Part shown: piece by piece, positions 60,216 through 64,000 of the stretch
How the letters are laid out: the number at the start of each line of letters is the position of its first letter
How positions within the stretch are numbered: the stretch's first letter is position 1
Assembly: GCA_016212475.1 (NCBI GenBank)
Contig: JACRGC010000013.1
Span: forward strand, 1 to 64,000
Source of the DNA: Microcaldota archaeon
Lineage (GTDB): Archaea; Micrarchaeota; Micrarchaeia; Norongarragalinales; SBBD01
DNA length: 64,000 nucleotides
Direction: 5' to 3'
Made by a program: the position numbers and the translations under genes
The notes under the pieces: model-generated
What the model was told of the DNA's origin: nothing
Database searches by the model: none
What the model saw: the letters and a program-made list of their open reading frames with translations, nothing else

Positions 60216-60572
60216 ATGGAAAAAACAAAGTTGTTGAATGTGATTTTGGGGCTTATGCTCCTTGTCTCCGGATTGCAGGCATTCCAGTTGAACAACCTGA
60301 ATTTGGGGATCAATAGGATGCCAAGCATACAAACCGCTGGCAGTGAAATAGCAACCGGCGGGGGGCTTTCCAACCTTCCCCAAGGAAATGCTCAGGCGGA
60401 TGCAGAGTATGAAAAGATGATGGATGAGATGCATCCGGGCTGGAGGCAACAGCAAGGCGCCCCTGCAGCAGCCCAAGCTCCGGCAACAGGAGCTGCTGCG
60501 CCGGCATCTAGCGCATCCGGAAACGCCCTTGCCCAAATAGGCGGCCTTCCAAACATGGTCGGAGGCTGCTAG
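60216..60572 (+). CDS. Small secreted protein ending GLPNMVGGC
   Basis: 118 residues: N-terminal signal/anchor (LLNVILGLMLLVSGLQAFQL), a short conserved-looking EYEKMMDEMHPGW, an Ala/Pro linker, and the same C-terminal GLPNMVGGC as the preceding gene. GGTGAATTGAA precedes the start. Not recognised. Confidence 0.6.
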   Translation: MEKTKLLNVILGLMLLVSGLQAFQLNNLNLGINRMPSIQTAGSEIATGGGLSNLPQGNAQADAEYEKMMDEMHPGWRQQQGAPAAAQAPATGAAAPASSASGNALAQIGGLPNMVGGC

Positions 60573-60630
60573 CCTTCCCTGCCTTTTTTTGATTTCAAAG
60601 AATGTTTTGGTTAATTCATAGGGTGTAAAA

Positions 60631-61206
60631 ATGAAAATCATAATTCTAGGTTTGGTGTTGTTTTTTTCCATGCAATTAATTTCAGCAGCATCGGAAAAAA
60701 CCGCAATAATTTACAAGAATGAGGCCTGCGGCCATTGCACGCCCTACCTGGAAAAACTCCTCCCTCTCCTTGAGCAGAAAGGTTACGCTCCAATAGTTAA
60801 GGATTTCATTAATTCCCAAGAAGCACGAAGGGAATTGTCGGAATTGCAGCAAAAATTCAATGTTCCCCTGCAGTACCAGGGGCACATGCTTGTTTACATT
60901 GACGGGAAGTACCTATTCGAAGGGCATGTTCCGGTTCAGGTTGTTGAAAAATACCTTTCAACCCCGATCGAAATTCCCGTCATCCTCTTCCAGGATTCCA
61001 TGGGGGAAGCAAAAACATATTTTCAAATAAAGGACGGAAAGGCGGTTGAATACCTTGTTGATGATGCAAGCAAAATCCTAGCGGACCATTTGGCAAATCA
61101 AATTGAAACTGCCGGCATATCGTCCCAAACCCAACTCCCAAACTGGTTTTTTCCATTAATGATATTTGCAATTCCCCTTGGCTTGCTTGTAAAATATGGT
61201 CGATAA
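60631..61206 (+). CDS. Secreted thioredoxin-like protein with C-terminal membrane anchor
   Basis: 191 residues: signal peptide (MKIIILGLVLFFSMQLISAA), active site EACGHCTPY (C33, C36), and a C-terminal membrane segment (WFFPLMIFAIPLGLLVKYG). Likely an extracytoplasmic thiol-disulfide protein reduced by the CcdA-like protein encoded next. GGTGTAAAA precedes ATG. Confidence 0.75.
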   Translation: MKIIILGLVLFFSMQLISAASEKTAIIYKNEACGHCTPYLEKLLPLLEQKGYAPIVKDFINSQEARRELSELQQKFNVPLQYQGHMLVYIDGKYLFEGHVPVQVVEKYLSTPIEIPVILFQDSMGEAKTYFQIKDGKAVEYLVDDASKILADHLANQIETAGISSQTQLPNWFFPLMIFAIPLGLLVKYGR

Positions 61207-61210
61207 AAAT

Positions 61211-61954
61211 ATGAAACAAAACATCCTTGCGTTGCTTTTCCTGTTGGCAGTTTTTTCACATTTTGCATCGGCCGCTGAAAATGCATCCGCCATAATTCCA
61301 ATAGTCATTACCTCGGGCTTCCTTGATGGCATCCATCCCTGCGGGCTTGCGGTTCTTTTCTTTTTCATCGCCCTTTTGATTTCGCTGAAAAAACCAAGGC
61401 GTGAAATGCTCCTTATCGGTTCGGCTTACATTGCCGGAGTTTTCATTGCATATTTCCTGATCGGCCTTGGCATCCTGAAGGTTTTCGCATACTTCCCAAC
61501 CCATTTCATGGCAAAAGTCGGCTCGGCGCTCCTGATTCTTGTCGGGCTGGTTTCGCTTTGGGAAGGACTTTCCGGAAAGAAGGCTTTCAAAATTCCATCC
61601 ATTTCAAGGGGCTGGATCGATGAATGGCTAAGAAAGTCAACAATTAGCGCGGCATTGGTTGCCGGTTTCATTGTTGGGGTCTGCGCCTTCCCATGCGCTG
61701 GCGGGATTTACGTTGCTATCCTTGGCCTTCTAGCTTCAAAGTTCGCTTTTTGGGAGGGCTTTGGCTACCTTGCGCTCTACAACCTCATGTTTGTCATGCC
61801 ATTGATCCTGATTTTGGTTTTTTCGACCAACCAAAAAGTCCTTGCTAAAATTGAGGGGATGGAAAAGGAAAACCGTAAAAATCTCAAGCTTGGCCTTGGA
61901 ATTTTGATGATTCTCCTTGGCCTTTTCATATTGTTTGGGGGAGTGTTGCAATGA
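61211..61954 (+). CDS. CcdA/DsbD-type transmembrane electron carrier
   Basis: 247 residues from the ATG at 61211 (GGTCGAT upstream; 61196 is the alternative). A signal peptide, then six membrane segments with the paired-Cys motifs GIHPCGLAVL and VCAFPCAGGIY, one in each half as in CcdA. It carries electrons across the membrane to the thioredoxin-like partner. Confidence 0.85.
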   Translation: MKQNILALLFLLAVFSHFASAAENASAIIPIVITSGFLDGIHPCGLAVLFFFIALLISLKKPRREMLLIGSAYIAGVFIAYFLIGLGILKVFAYFPTHFMAKVGSALLILVGLVSLWEGLSGKKAFKIPSISRGWIDEWLRKSTISAALVAGFIVGVCAFPCAGGIYVAILGLLASKFAFWEGFGYLALYNLMFVMPLILILVFSTNQKVLAKIEGMEKENRKNLKLGLGILMILLGLFILFGGVLQ

Positions 61955-61993
61955 TGAACCTTGAGAAAATCAAAATTTTTTAGGTGAATAAAA

Positions 61994-62176
61994 ATGACAA
62001 TTTGTGCAAGATGCGAAAAACCGTTCCTTGATTGCTGTGAAGACAGAACTCTTTGCGCGGATTGCATAAAAAAGAAGGTGCGCGAAAAGGTGGCGGCTGC
62101 GAGCAACCTAAAAGTGCAGCCAAAACAAATGCACCCAAAACAAACGCAGCCAAAACAAATGCATCCAAATAAGTGA
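61994..62176 (+). CDS. Small zinc-ribbon protein with KQMHP repeats
   Basis: 60 residues. Cys at 4, 7, 14, 15, 21 and 24 (MTICARCEKP, FLDCCEDRTLCADC) suggest a metal-binding ribbon. The C-terminal QPKQMHPKQTQPKQMHP comes from a 15-nt tandem DNA repeat. AGGTGAATAAAA precedes ATG. Not recognised. Confidence 0.6.
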   Translation: MTICARCEKPFLDCCEDRTLCADCIKKKVREKVAAASNLKVQPKQMHPKQTQPKQMHPNK

Positions 62177-62184
62177 TTAACATT

Positions 62185-62787
62185 ATGCGGAAAATGAAGA
62201 TGAAGGAAAGCAAAAAGCCAGATCGCAAATGGGTTAGGTGGCTGGAGCGGAATAATAAAACCGCCGGCTCAGCAGCTGCCCTGATGATTTTCCTGTTTTA
62301 TTTTGGCATCATTTCCTTTGCAAACTCGTTTTCCCATGCATTGGAGCAGTTTTCCCTTGATTGGTATTGGATAATTGCCCTATCCGCTGGCCTAGGCCTT
62401 CAGGCATATTTGCATTTCAAGCTTAGGCATGAACTTTCCAAAAAGGCGCTTTCCGCAAACGGGCTTGCAGCCTCAAGCGGGGTTTCCGGCACTGCAATGC
62501 TCGCATGCTGCGCGCACCATGTTTCGGATGCACTTCCGTTTTTGGGGCTTGCAGCAGCTGCCGGATTCTTTTACGATTATCGCGACTTGTTCTTGCTTTT
62601 TGGCGTGCTTTCTAATTTTGTTGGCATGGCCTACGTCTTGAAAATGTACAATTCACATGGAGTTGAATCCGGATTGCCATTAAGCATGCAAAACTTATTT
62701 TCAACCCGTGAATCAGTTGATGTTTCAATCCTAGGTTCAGCTGCAATTTTCCTTTCATACGTTTTTAGGTTTTTTGTTTTGAGGTGA
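62185..62787 (+). CDS. Membrane protein with CCAHH motif
   Basis: 200 residues from the ATG at 62185 (GTGATT upstream). About five membrane segments. The conserved-looking GTAMLACCAHHVSDALPFLG places C108, C109, H111, H112 and D115 in or near a membrane segment, a likely metal or redox site. Not recognised by name; grouping with Cys/His-rich neighbours points to metal handling. Confidence 0.6.
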   Translation: MRKMKMKESKKPDRKWVRWLERNNKTAGSAAALMIFLFYFGIISFANSFSHALEQFSLDWYWIIALSAGLGLQAYLHFKLRHELSKKALSANGLAASSGVSGTAMLACCAHHVSDALPFLGLAAAAGFFYDYRDLFLLFGVLSNFVGMAYVLKMYNSHGVESGLPLSMQNLFSTRESVDVSILGSAAIFLSYVFRFFVLR

Positions 62788-62791
62788 TTTT

Positions 62792-63103
62792 ATGGGCAGG
62801 TATTTTGAGTATGGAATTTTGTTTTTGATGATAGGCGTTTTGGCATTAGGATTCTTTTCCTTTTTTTCAGCGCCAAAATTGCAGGCGGATTCACAAGGAA
62901 AGATTTTGCAAACTGCCAGCAACTCGCAATATTACCAGCAAAAAGCGCAGGCGCAGGGAACCGAATGCGGCGATTTGAAGGATGCAGGAAATGTCCAGCA
63001 TCTTTCCCATCACCCTTCGAAGTATGCGGACTGCCTCAAAAAAGTGGATCTGGCATTTTTGAAGCAGGCAACAGGGAAAACTTTGGGCGAAATAATGGGC
63101 TAG
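62792..63103 (+). CDS. Small anchored Cys/His protein
   Basis: 103 residues: N-terminal anchor (YGILFLMIGVLALGFFSFF), a polar linker, and ECGDLKDAGNVQHLSHHPSK with C59, H70, H73, H74 and C81. Not recognised; probable metal-binding domain outside the membrane. It starts 4 nt after the preceding stop. Confidence 0.58.
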   Translation: MGRYFEYGILFLMIGVLALGFFSFFSAPKLQADSQGKILQTASNSQYYQQKAQAQGTECGDLKDAGNVQHLSHHPSKYADCLKKVDLAFLKQATGKTLGEIMG

Positions 63104-63147
63104 GGCGGGACTTTTGCAATATTTGTGCATGTTGAAGGTGAAAAAAA

Positions 63148-63360
63148 ATGTTCGATAAACAGCTGGATTACTTGCGAAATAACCATTTGGCAATGATGGC
63201 TCTTTGCTGCCTGCTTCCTGTTATCCTAATTTTTGGGTTGCAGTATGCTGGCATCACGGGCCTTTGGATTTATCCGCTTGCAATAGCCATTTGCATCGGC
63301 AGCCACATGCTTATGATGGCATTGCCAAGCAAGGATGGGGTGAAAAAATCATGCCACTAA
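63148..63360 (+). CDS. DUF2933-like small membrane protein (copy 1)
   Basis: 70 residues with two membrane segments: NNHLAMMALCCLLPVILIFG and YPLAIAICIGSHMLMMALPS, then a C-terminal KKSCH. Paralogous to the gene at 63584 (NNHVLLMALCCLIPLILVFG ... ASCH). DUF2933-like proteins are often found near copper/heavy-metal ATPases. Assignment by motif similarity. Confidence 0.6.
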   Translation: MFDKQLDYLRNNHLAMMALCCLLPVILIFGLQYAGITGLWIYPLAIAICIGSHMLMMALPSKDGVKKSCH

Positions 63361-63491
63361 ACAAGGTTCTTGGGTTCCTTCGCGGCAATCGTTCCGTATT
63401 TGAAACCGTTTTCTGGATTGCCGTCCTCGTTTTTGCGTACTTTGCAATGTCTAAGGCAATGCATCCCGGAATCAAGATATTTGGTTTTTGA
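63351..63491 (+). CDS. Small single-span membrane protein (46 aa)
   Basis: MPLNKVLGFLRGNRSVFETV then a membrane segment (FWIAVLVFAYFAMSKAM) and a short tail. GGGGTGA lies 8 nt upstream inside the previous gene, with which it overlaps by 10 nt. Not recognised. Confidence 0.55.
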   Translation: MPLNKVLGFLRGNRSVFETVFWIAVLVFAYFAMSKAMHPGIKIFGF

Positions 63492-63583
63492 GATTCAAAA
63501 GAGGCGGAAATAATTATTGCGGTGCTAGGCGGGAAAAAAAGTTTTGAAAGAAAAATCACATTTTAAAATAAGGTGAAAAAAGT

Positions 63584-63871
63584 ATGGATTTGAGCTGGAA
63601 ATCGTTGAAAAACAACCATGTGCTGTTGATGGCGCTTTGCTGCCTCATACCGCTGATCCTGGTATTTGGAATCGCAGCATTTGGGCCAAACCTGCGCAAT
63701 TTCTCCTGGATAATACTTCTGGTTTGCCCGCTATTGATGATGTTTATGATGAAGGATATGCACTCCGGCCATGAAGGGCATACTGAAAATGCTAAGTCCG
63801 AAACGATTGCAAAATCAGGCTTAAGTATGAAAAAAGAACCGCCTGCTAAAAAAGGGGCCTCCTGCCATTAA
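63584..63871 (+). CDS. DUF2933-like small membrane protein (copy 2)
   Basis: 95 residues. Two membrane segments, with MALCCLIPLILVFG in the first; then HSGHEGHTENAK (His-rich) and a C-terminal KKGASCH. Paralogue of the gene at 63148. Possible metal binding by the His/Cys tail. Confidence 0.62.
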   Translation: MDLSWKSLKNNHVLLMALCCLIPLILVFGIAAFGPNLRNFSWIILLVCPLLMMFMMKDMHSGHEGHTENAKSETIAKSGLSMKKEPPAKKGASCH

Positions 63872-63904
63872 TTTCAAAATAATTTATTTGAATAGGTGAT
63901 TTGC

Positions 63905-64000
63905 ATGGGAAATGAAGTAGGGGCGCATCCGCTGGATATGAGGGTTGTTTCACTTTCATTAGGTGGAAGCGCGGCAATAATTTCGGCACTTTGCGGCATT
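63905..64000 (+). CDS. DUF5676-like membrane protein, 3' end outside window
   Basis: Start ATG with AGGTGATTTGC upstream. The visible 32 residues (GAHPLDMRVVSLSLGGSAAI then ISALCGI) resemble the N-terminus of small DUF5676-type membrane proteins, which occur with DUF2933 genes. Too short to be certain. Confidence 0.45.
   Translation, partial: MGNEVGAHPLDMRVVSLSLGGSAAIISALCGI

Noticed and set aside
59982-60671. Long minus-strand frame of 229 codons
   Set aside because: It runs opposite two genes with signal anchors, good SD sites and a shared C-terminal motif, and crosses their spacer without a plausible start.
1-64000. CRISPR array or rRNA gene
   Set aside because: No regularly spaced direct repeats with unique spacers and no rRNA-like conserved segments were seen on either strand.

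Overview
This window is archaeal. It holds an archaeal-type ribosomal protein operon (uL3-uL4-uL23-uL2-uS19-uL22-uS3-uL29-eIF1), rpoP, uS15 and eS1, and a class I lysyl-tRNA synthetase. Promoters are TATA-box type, Shine-Dalgarno (SD) sequences are GGTGA-like, and all three tRNA genes contain introns. Short genes, many uncharacterised membrane and secreted proteins and a non-canonical tRNA intron suggest an uncultivated DPANN-type lineage. The phylum is a guess; no 16S rRNA gene is present.

Layout. 1-5363 (-): N-terminal ~1787 residues of a giant secreted SpvB/FG-GAP/RHS-repeat protein that runs off the left edge. 5767-12643 (+): uS15, eS1, a secreted beta-helix protein, a membrane protein, a sugar-1-phosphate nucleotidylyltransferase and LysS. 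12704-18348 (-): small YHS protein, DUF59 protein, and a MacB/Lol-type ABC exporter operon with a COG1361-like surface protein. 18563-25220: a short RqcH/NFACT-N protein and two paralogous beta-helix/dockerin surface proteins flanking a MazF toxin module. 25304-31224 (-): rpoP and ribosomal protein operon. 31400-38791: membrane proteins including three GT-C-like glycosyltransferase candidates, and tRNA-Ser(CGA).

38874-50319 is the most unusual region. Between tRNA-Arg(CCG) and tRNA-Ser(TGA) lie twelve translationally coupled HEAT-repeat genes in two divergent arrays. Almost all end in the same ~45-residue tail, whose last codons also form the ribosome-binding site of the next gene. Two large uncharacterised proteins and a small Pro-rich protein accompany them, and one degraded cassette end remains. 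tRNA-Ser(TGA) appears to carry a second intron inside its T-loop.

50348-58723: thioredoxin reductase, an FTR1 iron permease divergent from a helix-turn-helix/ferritin-like regulator, an AbiE-like nucleotidyltransferase pair behind a palindrome, an acyltransferase, a triple-thioredoxin-fold protein, a CoA-binding protein and an M48/M56 peptidase. 58793-64000: a BlaI-type repressor divergent from an operon of Cys/His-rich secreted and membrane proteins with thiol-redox partners, probably a metal (copper-like) or thiol stress system controlled from a TTACA-N5-TGTAA operator.

A family of short REP-like hairpins is scattered through the window. Two copies sit just behind gene stop codons and are followed by a second, synonymously recoded copy of that gene's 3' end.
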